Shown piece by piece: positions 21,810 to 35,612 of a DNA stretch of 64,000 nt. The stretch is from Citrus sinensis (taxonomy: Eukaryota > Streptophyta > Magnoliopsida > Sapindales > Rutaceae): assembly GCF_022201045.2 (NCBI RefSeq), contig NC_068556.1, positions 24,719,501-24,783,500 on the forward strand, given 5' to 3'. Both the position numbers and the translations under genes were made by a program. How positions within the stretch are numbered: the stretch's first letter is position 1; the number at the start of each line of letters is the position of its first letter. The notes beneath the pieces are model-generated. The model searched no databases. It saw only the letters and a list, made by a program, of their open reading frames with translations, and was not told where the DNA came from.

Positions 21810-24800
21810 ATGGAGCACGACGACAACAATTTGGATACAAGCACAGGACAAGCTCCTGATCAATCAACAGGCAATTTTACCGATAAAAGATGTGATCATG
21901 AAAGAGGCATGAATATTAATATTATTACCGTGAATGGAAGAATACCATTTCACAAGTTGCTTTCTTTTGCTAACCTATTGGATAGTGTTTTAATGCTTGT
22001 TGGTACAATTGCCGCTACCGGAAATGGGCTCTGCGTGCCTTTTGTGGCTCTACTGTTTGGAGACTTGATGGATTCCATTGGCCAAAATGCAACCAAAACA
22101 CTGGCGATTCATGGAGTTCTCAAGGTATATATAGATACAAAATATACATGGTGTGACATCCACATCACTAACTGAGGGTGCGTTTGGTTTTGCTTTTGCT
22201 TTTCAAGTGGCGGCTTTTCACTTTTGTTTTTAACTACTTTGTATATAGAAGAGATCGATAATTAATTAGTTTAACTGTCATATTAAATGATCATATATAC
22301 CGGTCCAAGTCTAAGCACCAAACTCTTTAACAGCTTAACCTCATGTGATATATATTAAATTACTTAGTCAATTATATTAATTAATTGCATCTTCAGGTAT
22401 CCAAGAAGTTTGTCTACTTAGCTCTCGGAGCTGGTGTTGCATCTTTTTTCCGTAAGTACATTCTCTCTCTCTCGTTGTAGATAGTAGAAACTCTTAATTT
22501 GGTATTGAAGTGCTGTGATTATTAAGCTGCATGTGCTGTACATATATATATATATATGTCACACATGATAGTTATAGAAATAATCAGCTGTACGTGCTGA
22601 CAAAGTTAAGTTGCAGCCACTAAATTATTAACTCCAGCAGCACGACAAAAAGCTAAAATAAACAGAGCCTTAATTAGTTCTCTGCTCAACATTATGCATG
22701 CTGAAACCAAAATAAATGAATGAATCATTAATTGCGTACTTAATTTGCTATTTGGTAGAGGTGGCTTGTTGGATGATCACAGGAGAGAGACAGGCCGCAA
22801 GAATAAGAAGCTTTTACCTGGAAACCATATTGAGACAAGACATTGCATTCTTTGACAAGGAAATTAATACCGGAGAAGTTGTTGGGAGGATTTCAGGTGA
22901 CACTCTTCTTATTCAAGATGCCATTGGTGAGAAGGTAATGTTGATACCATATACATTTGCAAAAGCAAGAGAATTTTTGTCATTAGTTAATTACTTTTAC
23001 TCAATCATTTCACATGTGGAAGCTGCACGAATTTTTTGTTTTGATTTATGTTTTTGCAGGTTGGAAAGTTTATTCAGTTTGGAGCCTCATTCATTGGAGG
23101 CTTTCTTATAGCATTTTTCAAGGGGTGGCTTCTTACTCTTACTATGTTATCTTCAATTCCACCTCTTGTCATTGCTGGTGTTGTCATGATTAAGCTCGTA
23201 GGCAATCTTGCTTCCCAGAAACAAGCTGCGGATTCACTTGCAGCAACTGTTGTAGCGCAGACAATTGGCTCCATTAGAACTGTAAGCATAGCATGTAGGC
23301 ATTGTGAATAACTTTATGCAAAATTTAATTGAATAATATGTTCGCATAATGCTAGCTTATTGTTCATATAGGTAGCATCATTTACAGGGGAGCAGCAAGC
23401 TAGTTCTATCTACAATAAATGTTTAGTTAAATCGTACAAATCTAGTGTACAAGAAGGTTTGGCTACTGGATTAGGCCTTGGTGCATCGGTATTTATAATC
23501 TTCAGTGCCTATGGACTTGGAGTGTGGTACGGCGCCAAATTGATTCTTGAAAAAGGATACTCAGGAGGGGATGTAATGAGTGTGATCTTTGGTGTGCTGA
23601 TTGGCTCTATGTAAGTTATGCCTGCTGCATGCAACATCTATTTTTATGCTTTAAAATCGTATTAAGTTTTTTTAACATTTTATTTGGAAGTTCTAAAGGT
23701 CGCTGGGGCAGGCATCTCCATGCTTGAGTGCATTCGCTGCTGGACAAGCGGCAGCTTTTAAATTTTTTGAGGCTATCAATAGGAAGCCAGAGATTGATCT
23801 TTGTTGTGTGAATGGAAAGAAGTTGGATGATATTCGCGGTGATATTGAACTAAAGGATGTTAATTTCAGTTATCCAGCAAGACCTGATGAGCAAATATTG
23901 AACGGATTCTGTCTTTTAATACCAAATGGTACGATTGCTGCTCTGGTTGGGACGAGTGGAAGCGGAAAATCAACAGTGATCAGTTTGATACAGAGATTTT
24001 ATGACCCACAGGCTGGCGAAGTTCTCATAGATGGTGTTAATCTCAAGGAGTTTCAGCTCAAATGGATCAGAGAGAAAATAGGCCTTGTCAGCCAGGAGCC
24101 TGTGTTGCTTTCATCAAGCATTCGAGATAATATTGCTTATGGTAAGACTGATGCAACCAAAGAAGAAATACAAGCTGCCGCGGAGGCTGCCAATGCTTCC
24201 CATTTCATAAAGAATCTACCTCAGGTTTAATTCTCCACTCATTCAGCTAATTAATTATCATTTCGGAGTTTAAAATCTTCCTTTTCTTATCACATTAGTT
24301 GATGTATGTACTTGATCAGGGACTAGATACAAATGTTGGTGAGCATGGAATTCAGCTATCTGGAGGTCAGAAGCAGAGAGTTGCAATAGCTAGAGCAATG
24401 ATAAAAGATCCGAGAATCCTTCTTCTTGATGAAGCCACAAGTGCTCTTGATTCAGAATCTGGGAGAATGGTGCAAGAGGCATTGGACAGGGTTATGATCA
24501 ACCGAACAACTGTCATTGTATCTCATCGCTTGAGTACAATAAGGAATGCGAATATAATAGCGGTCATTCAGCAGGGAAAGATTGTTGAAAAAGGTGAAAT
24601 TGTACTTTGCTTGTTCTCAAAACATTATCTTTCCATGTTAACTTTGAGGCTACTTAAATTTCATTCCTATGATACACATATACATCACCATTTTCATTTC
24701 AGGTACACATTCTGAGCTACTGGAAAATCCATATGGAGCATATAACCGGCTCATAAGATTGCAAGAAACTTGCAAGGAGTCGGAAAAATCTGCCGTTAAC

Positions 24801-26946
24801 AATTCAGACAGTGACAATCAACCTTTTGCAAGTCCCAAAATTACTACTCCTAAACAATCTGAAACAGAGTCTGATTTTCCAGCTTCAGAGAAAGCAAAAA
24901 TGCCTCCGGATGTCTCACTTAGCCGCTTGGCCTATCTTAATAGCCCAGAGGTCCCTGCACTACTGCTAGGTGCTATAGCATCAATGACTAACGGCATAAT
25001 AATACCAATTTTTGGGGTTATGCTTGCTGCTATGGTGAACACTTTAAATGAGCCAAAAGAAGAACTAATGAGGCATTCCAAACATTGGGCTTTGATGTTT
25101 GTGGCTCTTGGTGCGGCATCTCTGTTGACTTCCCCATTAAGCATGTACTGCTTTGCTGTGGCAGGTTGTAAGTTAATAAAGCGGATTAGGTCAATGTGCT
25201 TTGAAAAAGTGGTATACATGGAAGTAGGTTGGTTTGATGAAGCTGATCATTCCACTGGTGCAATTGGTGCAAGGCTTTCTTCAGATGCAGCTTTAGTGCG
25301 AAGTTTGGTTGGAGACACACTTTCTCTGCTTGTGCAGAATACTGCAACAGCAGTTGTAGGGTTGGTAATTGCTTTCAAAGCTTGCTGGCAATTGGCTCTT
25401 TTGGTCCTTGCTATCTTTCCTCTTCTGGGAATTACCGGGCATATCCAAATGAAGTCCATGAAAGGATTTAGTGCAAATGCTGAGGTTTTCTCTAACCTCC
25501 TTATGTTTCTTTATTAAGACAAATAATCTTTTTGTATTTTATCAACTAGATAATTTAAAATGGTTGCAGAACATGTATGAAGAGGCAAGTCAGGTTGCGA
25601 GTGATGCTGTTAGCTCTATCAGAACAGTAGCTTCTTTCTGTGCTGAAGAGAAGGTGATGAAATTGTATAAGAAGAAATGTGAAGGCCCTATAAAGGCTGG
25701 AATTAGGCAAGGATTGATGAGTGGGATCGGATTTGGACTATCCTTCTTCTTTTTCTTTATGGCATATGCAGTCACTTTTTACGTGGGTGCCAAGCTAGTT
25801 GATCATAAACAGGCAACATTCACTGAGGTTTTTCGCGTATGTCTTCATTTAAAGTACCTTTGTTTCTACAGTTGTTGATTAGATAGTTTGATTCCATTGG
25901 TTATTATTTGTCTAACTGCTAAATTTGCAGGTCTTTTTTGCTCTTAGTATGACAGCTATTGGTATTTCTCAAACAAGCTCCTTGGCTTCTGATGCCAGCA
26001 AAGCTAAGAGTTCTGCAGCTTCTGTGTTTGGGCTTATTGATCAGGTATCGAAAATAGACTCTAGTGAGTATACTGGAAGAACATTAGAAAATGTGATGGG
26101 TGAAGTCCAGTTTCTGCGTGTCAGTTTCAAGTATCCAACAAGGCCTCACATTGAAGTATTCCGTGATCTTTGCCTGACTATTCCTCCTGGAAAGGTAACA
26201 TTGTAATTGCATCCTATGTGGAGTTATTTACTCTACTATTTACTAACAAGTTTGAATGTTAACAAGTTGTGTCGATATTTCACTTTCATATATATATATA
26301 TATATATCAGACAATTGCTCTGGTTGGTGAAAGTGGAAGTGGGAAATCGACAGTGATCTCATTGTTGCAGAGATTCTATGACCCTAGTTCGGGTCACATT
26401 ACTTTAGATGGAGTAGAAATCCAAAAGCTACAAGTCAAGTGGTTAAGGCAACAGATGGGTGTTGTGAGCCAAGAGCCTGTGTTATTCAGTGACACAATCA
26501 GAGCCAATATTGCGTACGGGAAGGAAGGAGCAACAGAAGCAGAGATTATAGCTGCAGCAGAAATGGCAAATGCACACGGCTTCATTAGTCGCTTACAAGA
26601 AGGGTATGATACATTAGTGGGAGAGAGAGGCGTCCAGTTATCGGGTGGACAGAAGCAACGGGTAGCAATTGCACGTGCTATAGTGAAAGAACCAAAAATT
26701 TTACTGCTAGACGAAGCTACAAGTGCACTTGACATTGAGTCTGAAAGAGTGGTTCAAGATGCATTAGATCAAGTTATGGTTGATCGAACTACATTGATAG
26801 TGGCTCATCGGCTATCCACTATTAAAAATTCACACTTGATTGCAGTTGTGAGTCAAGGAACGATAGTAGAGAAAGGAAGTCACGAGAGTTTAATCAGTAC
26901 CAAGAATGGTATCTATACCTCCTTGATTGAACCACATACTACATGA
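21810..26946 (+). CDS. ABCB (MDR/P-glycoprotein type) full transporter, paralogue 1
   Basis: Eleven exons: 21810-22124, 22397-22451, 22759-22934, 23060-23281, 23372-23610, 23699-24224, 24320-24593, 24703-25484, 25570-25836, 25931-26194 and 26311-26946; about 1251 residues, TMD1-NBD1-TMD2-NBD2. Plant proteins of the ABCB4/11/21-like group export auxin or other organic anions at the plasma membrane. NBD1 shows Walker [11 protein letters not shown]-loop VSQEPVLL, signature LSGGQKQR, Walker [13 protein letters not shown] and H-loop VSHRLST. NBD2 has [29 protein letters not shown] and VAHRLST. So both ATP sites look intact, although NBD1 has T where GQSGSGKST is usual, and S before the switch His. 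The linker between halves is 37 residues shorter than in the downstream paralogue and lacks its Ser/Arg cluster. The last NBD2 intron of the paralogue is absent here. Substrate unknown. Confidence 0.95.
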
Positions 26947-29900
26947 AATATGCCTCTCCTGATCCTGAATGAACAAATTGCATGCCAGCTAGCCAGCCAG
27001 AAAGACCTTATGAGGAGTGTAGCTAATGCTAGGCTAGCATCCAATTAATCGATCCGATATATTCTTTTATTTCTGTGCCAAGTTGTATTGATAAAAATGA
27101 AGCGTCTGTGAAAAGTTCCAAACTATGTATGAATACATAATGAAGTGGGCTCTTGGCCAACAGGCTCACCACCACCAAGTTTCACGTTGGTGAGTAGCTA
27201 GTGCCATTTAGCATCCCAAATCTGTTATAACTTGATGTTGGTGGCGTGGGTGGTGCTAAACTGTAAATTCCCACTTAACATAACAATGAACCGGCTAATT
27301 TGAGTTGATTATATTGGAAATAGAAATTACAAGAGAGAGTTGATTCCATTGGATAGATTAGATATTAAAGAATTGAAGTCGCATTAACGCAACTTACAAA
27401 TCAACCATCAGCTTCAGCTTCAGCCTTCAAAAAGGAACATCAATATTCAATCAATTCAATTCTTGGGTTATTCGTAAGTAAGACTCTTCTCTTCTCCTTC
27501 TTAATTTGTCCATTTTACCTAGGTTTCTTTTATTTTCAATTCAATGTTTCCAGTCTTTAATTATTAGTTCTAAGTGATAATAATTTGTTCCTTAAGGTCA
27601 AGGATGATCAATTTTTCATCATTACCCTGTTACGGATTATAATTTTCCCATCGAGCCTGTTATTGTTATGCAGACGAAGCCAGTTATAGATTACAACTCA
27701 ACTAAATCTCCAGATTTACCACAATTTCTGCACCACCGTATGATTTAATAAACCGATTCCAAAGTAATTTTTGTATACAATCAAGCTCACTAAACGGTAA
27801 AAACAAAAACAATCTTTTTAGTTAAGTTTGTTTTGAAATATTACATAAATACGATCCTGTGAGCAGGATTCGATATTGGTTCAACCAGCACGTTCAACAG
27901 AGTTGAAAAATACATATATATTTTTTTATTCTCTCTTGAATTTAATGGAGTTAATGCAGTTTTATGTTTCTTTGTTCGTAGATGGGTTTCCCAATTCCAT
28001 ACGTGGGTTTTGTGATTCTCTTTGTACTCACCATATGAATGCAGTGATCATTTTCCAATCTCATATTAATAAATCATACTGTAGTTATTAAAAGATTGTT
28101 GTGTAGCACTGATTCTATATTCAACATCTGGCAAATTCATCTTTTATATATGTATTACAATCTGACGTTCCTATCTGCTTTTCAAGAGCTACCTGATGAG
28201 ATTCTTTCCACAGTTGTGTCTTTGCTGCCAGTAAGAGAGGCTGTCAGGACAAATATTTGAGGTAGAGATTCATCTTTATTAATGTGCTTGAGGACAGTGA
28301 TCACTTCAGAACCATATTTGCTTGTAGATTTGTATCGAACAGACAAATGCAAAGAATAAGTTTGTCGGACAAGCTGATCAGTTCAGGCTACAACGTTGCA
28401 GTGGATCTCGACCTATCAGAGTGGAATTTTTTCAGAATCTCTAATGTATTTATTTGAACGTTACGAATTCCATATGACACTTCTACACCCCCCCTGGAAC
28501 TTCTTCTAGAAGCTCGATAAACTTTTCTTACTTGTTTATGCCCATTAAAGCTAAATGAGAAGAAAGCAACGTTTCTGTGGATTTAGACTTTATTTTTGGT
28601 CATCTCACCTGCTACTTATTATAATGCAAGAGAATATTAGAAAGCGCATTCTCTAGTAAGACAATCGGACAAGCAAAACTCATACGTACAAGTATTAAAT
28701 GCATAATGGCAGCAAAGTTCAGCCTATTATTACCTAATTATATGAAAGAAAAATGAACTCTTGTTGATGGTAGGGAAAGCATATATAATTGGACACCATT
28801 CATGAAACAGAAACATACGAATATGATGGAGTAAATAATATATTATTCCCAGACATCGCCAGCTTCCAGCCTCTCTATGTTCTTTAATTAATAATATGCG
28901 CCATTCTGTGGCAGGTGCATATTCCATCCTCCAATGGTTGTACTATTCAATTTATGTACCAAGGACACATCCCAATATAAAATGCTTAAGGGTTAATTAC
29001 ATAATAATATATGAGCGCAAACAATAAAAAGCAGTTTTGAACAAAAGACAATTGTGATGCAGAAGATTGTTTTTGCTTCTGGCTTGGCTTGTTTCAGATT
29101 CTTTAGACTAAAATTGGTTTGGTTGCTTCTGAAAGAAACCTTGGACATGCTATTCTTTGGCTTTATATATATATATATTAGTGTGCCGGGCCTGCCGGCA
29201 GAAGAATTTGTTTCATTCTTTTAACTTCTTAGTATTTACAGCCATTCAGGTCATGGTCTTTCCTTTGCAAAAAAATATTTCCAGGACTTTTGGTATCGGA
29301 AGGGGAAGATTATATAGTAGAATAGTTGCCTGAGTGAATGTTTTCGTTTCGGACTAACACAGGGATGGTAGGTAAATGTAATTCAAGTGTCATGTTTCTG
29401 GACCACTATGTAACTGGAGAACCAGAGAATCTTTACAATGAAAGTATTCCGAGAAAAAGCCTAAAAAAAAGTTGTCCAATTTAGCTGCCCTCATTGCTTG
29501 CGCATGGCTCTTCCTATTCAAGTCTTGACAAATAATCAATATTTCATCTTGTCATAAATTAATATTACATTATTAGCTCTGTTCATTGCTCCATGCACTT
29601 CTAGAATTTCACTGAGATGACAATCGTACAATTTTTATTTAGTGTTCATTGTCAACCTAACACAATCCAAATGTATTATTTTAATCTATTTCTTTGTATA
29701 TACATGCATGTAACGTTAACTACAAACATATATTTAGTACCAAGATATGTGACAAAGCATCAAGATCAAATGTTTAATAGTTTTTGGTAGAAAGCATGTT
29801 ACAATCAGCCAAAAATTAGAAGGTCCAGTACTATGTGTTCAGTTAGCTTACATAATGCTATGCGATAACAAATAACTCTAACTAATCTTGATTGATGTGA

Positions 29901-30276
29901 CATAATTTTGTGTAGGATATTTTACATTTGACCTAGGTTCACAAAAAGAATTGAAAGGTTACAGCTGCTGTATTGAAGAGTAGAATATACCCGTTGCATG
30001 AACCAATAAGTAAACCTTGGAGCTTTGTCGCTGCTGAGAAACATGCAGGGGAAGATGTGCAAAACGGTGGATTGATATTCTCAAACTTTATTGATGCTAT
30101 CCAGACTCCGAAACATTAAGTGCGAACTGAAGCATTGTTGTTGATCTCTGGTGAGTTTTGAGTTCTAAAACTCTTTCTTGTTATACGTGCTAGTAATAGC
30201 TGTAATCGGAATTTCTTATGCCAACTTAGGCTGACAAAAATTTTCACTTTCTGCAGTAGTTATTGGTGTGGGCAAC
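26947..30276. other. Spacer between tandem ABCB genes
   Basis: This contains the 3' flank of paralogue 1, an F-box remnant (separate entry), AT-rich DNA, an (AT)n run at about 29164-29179, and the 5' leader of paralogue 2. The sequence ctctg/gtgagt near 30150 and ctgcag ending at 30256 make a plausible 5' UTR intron for paralogue 2. No other coding likeness is found. Confidence 0.6.
28186..28440 (+). pseudogene. F-box (FBD/LRR-type) gene remnant
   Basis: Translation from about 28186 reads ELPDEILSTVVSLLPVREA then VRTNI and a stop, very like the start of plant F-box/FBD proteins (LPDEIL...LP.REAVRT..LS). The usual SRRW continuation is missing. Downstream frames around 28350-28440 give only weak likeness. 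There are several stops and no long frame, so this is a decayed or truncated copy. It sits between the two ABCB genes. Confidence 0.55.
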
Positions 30277-33200
30277 ATGAGCGAAGAGAATGATCTGGAT
30301 GAAGAAATAAACACAGAGCAGGGTACAACATCGGCAGTAAGCCTTTCTGCTGAGGTAGAGTTACAGGAAGATTCAAAAAAAGAAGAAAGCACTAAAGTAG
30401 TACCGTATTACAAGCTTTTCTCTTTTGCCGACTCCATAGATATTCTGTTAATTGTTCTGGGCACAATTGCTGCTGTTGGAAATGGAATAACTGTACCCCT
30501 CATGCCCGTACTCCTTGGAAATATAATAAACGCATTTGGAGAAAGTACAAACACGAAACAAGTGGTTGATGAAGTCTCAAAGGTATTCTAAAACTTCATC
30601 TCTCATTCTAACTTAACATGAATTTGAACTGGCTTCAATCATCCAGTGTCGGAAAGGGTGTAAAACAAATTAAATAACATAAGTTTATTGGAATTCATTC
30701 TATCTTAATTTGGTTCATAAGAACCTTTCAAATGCTCTTTGTGAAATTGTTATTATTTTTACTGAACAATATATTGATTTGCTATGTCTTCAGGTGTGTC
30801 TGGACTTTGTATACTTGGCTACAGGTTCCGCTGCTGCTGGATTTATCCGTAAGTGTATCTGACTTTCTCTAAGAGAGAATATGGATAAAAGAGCTCAGTG
30901 GCTTACCAGAAACTGAGATATTTATAATTTGCTGTATGTCAGAGGTGGCTTGCTGGATTGTCACTGGCGAGCGGCAAGCAGCGCGAATAAGAGGTTTATA
31001 TTTGAAGACATTATTGAGGCAAGATATTGGCTTCTTTGACAAGGAAACTCACAGTGGAGAAATTATTGAAAGAATGTCTGGTGATACTGTACTGATTCAA
31101 GATTCCATCGGGGAGAAGGTATTCAAGATACCACGAAAGCTTTCAAATTGTTGCCTCGTGATCTAGATGTGTTAAAAGGAGCATTACCTTGTAACTCTCT
31201 TTTGTCCCCTTAATGCAGGTTGGGAAGTTCATACAGTTACTTGCAACATTCATTGGAGGCTTTGTTATTGCTCTTTCCAAAGGATGGCTTCTCACACTTG
31301 TCATGTTGTCTTCTATTCCAGCAATAGTACTTACTGCTGGTGTTATGTCCACCGTAATAACAAAGCTGGCATCCCGAGGACAAACTGCCTATTCAATTGC
31401 AGCAGCTGTAGCAGAGCAGACAATTGGATCAATTAGAACTGTATGAACACTTCCCTGAAGAATACTCATTTTTAACTTTATTCCAGAATTTATCAACTTT
31501 GTGGCTATTGTCAATACAGGTTGCTTCATTTACAGGGGAGAAGCAAGCTGTAGCTAAATACAATGAGTCTTTAACAAAAGCTTACAAATCTGGTGTGCAC
31601 GAAGGCTTGGCTGCCGGTTTGGGTTTTGGTGCATTTACCTTTGTTGCATTCAGCAGTTACTCATTGGCTATATGGTTTGGTGGGAAAATGATACTTGAGA
31701 AAGGATACAAGGGAGGAGATGTCATTAATGTAATTTTCTGTGTGATGATTGGATCCATGTGAGTTTCTATTTATCTATTTTTTTTTTTTGGGATTTTCTG
31801 GTCTATTGAACTTCACGAAAGATATTACTGATGCCTCGGAAAATAATTACATTCTTAAACTTCTATTCAGGATTTTGCTTTAACTTTTCAGGTCTCTAGG
31901 ACAAGCATCTCCGTGCATTAGTGCATTTGCTGCCGGACAAGCTGCAGCATACAAATTGTTTGAGGCAATTGAAAGGAAGCCACTGATAGATGCTTATGAC
32001 AGTAATGGAGTGAAGTTGGATGATATTCGAGGAGATATAGAATTAAAAGATATATATTTCAGTTATCCATCAAGACCAGGTGAACAAATTTTCAATGGAT
32101 TCTCCTTGTCAATACCTAGTGGAACGACTGCAGCTCTGGTTGGACAAAGTGGAAGCGGAAAATCAACCGTCATCAGTTTAATTGAGAGATTTTATGATCC
32201 TCAGGCTGGTGAGGTTCTGATTGATGGTGTTAATCTCAAAGAGTTCCAGCTTAAATGGATTAGAGGCAAAATAGGCCTTGTCAGCCAGGAACCTGTGTTG
32301 TTCACTTCCAGCATTAAAGACAATATCAACTATGGAAAGGATGGTGCTTCTATTGCGGAAATCATGGCTGCTGCTGAACTGGCCAATGCGGCTAAGTTCA
32401 TTGATAGCCTGCCTCAGGTTTTGATTCTTCAACTTTTTTTTATTTTTTATTATTAAGTTTTTGAAACAGAGTCTATTTTAAAATTGATTATCACAGTTGA
32501 TGTTGATTCCTAATATTTTTACTTATACTCTATAACTGATATTTGCTTTAATACATGCAGGGTTTAGACACAATGGTGGGAGAGCATGGAACTCAGTTAT
32601 CCGGGGGACAAAAGCAAAGAATAGCCATAGCAAGAGCAATTCTCAAAGACCCTAGAATTCTGCTTCTAGACGAAGCCACAAGCGCTCTTGATGCAGAATC
32701 TGAAAGAGTCGTGCAAGAGGCATTGGACAAAATCATGATCAACCGAACCACAGTCATTGTAGCCCATCGCCTGAGCACAGTAAGAAATGCGGATTTGATT
32801 GCTGTAATTCATCAAGGAAAACTTGTTGAAAAAGGTACAACTTTTATTGATATCTTATCAATTAATTTTCGCCAAGATTTTCGTGACATTGGTATAAATT
32901 CTGTAAATATTCATAACACGTGAAAATAACTGATGAAACATTCTTAGCTTTTGCGAAATCATCTCATTTCAATAACATTTTCCCCAAAGAAACACCAAAT
33001 TTTAAATTCTTGCCAATATTGGTCACTATGCCGTCAGATAAGCTCTCTCTTCCTAATGCGTTACTGTTCATACATATAACAGTTTCTTGATTCTTTTGGC
33101 TGATCAGGTGTACATTCCGAGCTAACCAAGGATCCTGATGGAGCATATAGTCAGCTTATACGGTTGCAAGAAATGAGCATGGTGTCGGAACAAAATTTCG

Positions 33201-35612
33201 TAACCGGTCAGGACAAGCCAGAATTAATACTGGAATCAGGAAGACATCCGAGCCAACGGTTTTCTTTATTGCGATCCATAAGTCGATGTTCATCTGGGTC
33301 CGGAAGCAGCAGTCGCCATTCGTTTTCACTTCGATTTGGTCTGCCTACGGGATTCGGTGTTATGGAAACAGCACCTGTGGAACCATATACCTCAGGTTCA
33401 GAGCCGCCACCGCGACCACCTACAGAAGTGCCACTATGTCGCCTGGCCTCTCTTAACAAGCCAGAGATCCCAGCACTACTACTAGGCTCAATTGCTGCCG
33501 GGGTCCTTGGTGTAATGTTACCTATTTTGGGAATCCTACTTTCTGGTGCAATAAAATCTTTTTTTGAGCCAGCAGATGAGCTCCGCAAGGATACCGATTT
33601 CTGGGCTTTGATGTACCTATTTCTAGCCATAGCATGTTTACTTGCTCATCCATTAAGGTCGTACTTTTTTGCTGTTGCGGGATGTAAGTTAATAAAAAGG
33701 ATCAGATCAATGTGCTTTGAGAAAGTGATTTACATGGAAGTAAGTTGGTTTGATGAGCCTGGGCACTCAAGTGGTGCCATTGGTGCTAGGCTTTCTGCAG
33801 ATTCAGCTTCAGTAAGAAGTGTGGTTGGAGATGCTCTCGGTTTGCATGTTCAAAATATTGCAACTCTTTTTGCTGGTGTGATTATTGCTTTTGAAGCAAA
33901 CTGGCAATTAGCTCTTATCGTCCTTGTTTTGGTACCCCTGCTAGTACTTAATGGATATGCTCATATGAAGTTTCTAAAAGGTTTCAGCGCTGATTCTAAG
34001 GTATGCTAAGTATTAACATGCTGAGTGTTACACTAAACTGCTGAATAATGTATATGAGGGATTCAGAAATTACTCTGATGCACAATTTAGAGAAATCTTA
34101 ACTGGAGTTAATATAGTTTGTTGAGAAATATTTCTAATGATGGCAGAAAATGTACGAGGAAGCAAGTCAAGTTGCAAATGATGCTGTAGGAAGCATTAGA
34201 ACAGTTGCTTCTTTCTGTGCAGAAGAGAAGGTGATGGAACTATATCAGAAAAAGTGTGGTGGCCCAAGTAAGAAAGGAATAAAGCAAGGTTTGATAGGTG
34301 GAGTAGCTTTCGGAATATCTTTCTTCTTGTTGTATGCTGTCTATGCTTGTAGTTTCTATGCTGGAGCTCGATTAGTTGAGGCTGGAAAAACAACATTTCA
34401 AGAGGTCTTTCGCGTAAGTTCTTGTCTCCATTATTTAAATCAGTATGTCAGTTTCTTGATGAGATAAAGTAGTTGTTTCTTTTCTACTAGTTGATTATTT
34501 TATGTGTCTAAATCTGCAGGTTTTCTTTGCTCTCAGTATGGCAGCCACTGGGCTTTCTCAATCAGGTATTCTTGCTCCCGAAGCCAGTAGGGCAAAAAGT
34601 GCCATTGCTTCTGTGTATGCAATTCTTGACAGGAAATCAAAAATAGACTCTAGTGATGAGTCTGGAACAACAATAGAAAATGTAAAGGGAGATATTGAGT
34701 TTCAGCATATTACTTTCAAGTATCCGGCAAGACCTGACGTTCAAATCTTCAGAGATCTTTGCTTGGCTATTCCATCTGGCAAGGTAAATTGATCTTAAGT
34801 TTGATGTACTTCTATCTTGTCAATGTCAACTAAAAGCCATTAACAATATGAATTCGTTCTATCAGATGGTAGCTCTTGTTGGAGAAAGTGGGAGTGGAAA
34901 ATCAACAGTAATCTCATTGCTGCAGAGATTTTACGATCCTGACACAGGTCACATTACACTGGATGGAGTCGAAATCCAAAAGCTACAACTTAAATGGTTA
35001 AGACAGCAGATGGGCTTGGTGAGCCAGGAGCCTGTGTTATTTAACGACACGGTACGAGTCAACATTGCATATGGTAAGGAAGGTAATGCAACAGAAGCTG
35101 AAGTTTTGGCTGCAGCAGAATTGGCAAATGCCCACCAGTTCATTAGCAGCTTAAAACAGGTTAGAGCACTGTGTTTATTTCTCTGCTAAAAGCAATTCGA
35201 CATGATTTTCATGGAGGAGATTTAAGTAATTTATAGCTGGAGTATCTGGAAACTGCAGGGTTATGACACAATTGTGGGCGAGAGAGGGATCCAACTATCC
35301 GGCGGACAGAAGCAAAGGGTCGCAATTGCAAGAGCAATGGTGAAGGCTCCGAAAATATTACTTCTAGATGAAGCAACCAGTGCTCTTGATGCGGAATCTG
35401 AGCGCGTGATTCAAGATGCATTGGAACGAGTTATGGTTGGTCGAACTACAGTGGTGATTGCTCATAGATTGTCCACAATTAGGGACGCCGATTTAATAGC
35501 TGTGGTTAAAAATGGTGTGATTGCTGAGAAAGGAAAGCATGAAACACTAGTCCATGTCAAGGATGGTATTTATGCTTCCTTAGTAGCACTTCAAACTAGT
35601 GTTTCTTCCTAG
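30277..35612 (+). CDS. ABCB (MDR/P-glycoprotein type) full transporter, paralogue 2
   Basis: Twelve exons: 30277-30582, 30794-30848, 30943-31118, 31219-31440, 31520-31758, 31892-32417, 32561-32834, 33108-34000, 34147-34413, 34520-34783, 34866-35159 and 35259-35612; about 1289 residues. Domain order is TMD1-NBD1-TMD2-NBD2. NBD1 has [32 protein letters not shown] and VAHRLST. NBD2 has [32 protein letters not shown] and IAHRLST. The linker keeps the Ser-rich [18 protein letters not shown] segment seen in ABCB4-like transporters, a likely phosphorylation region. Exons 2 to 7, 9 and 10 match paralogue 1 in length to the base, which shows tandem duplication. The start ATG ([10 protein letters not shown]) follows an acceptor ctgcag at 30256, so a 5' UTR intron is likely. 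Auxin or metabolite export is a family inference. Confidence 0.95.

Noticed and set aside
22176-22671. MITE-like ends (ggtgcgtttggttttgc and a similar inverted word) in ABCB paralogue 1
   Set aside because: The interval would swallow coding exon 2, the inverted match is only about 13 of 18, and no target-site duplication is found.
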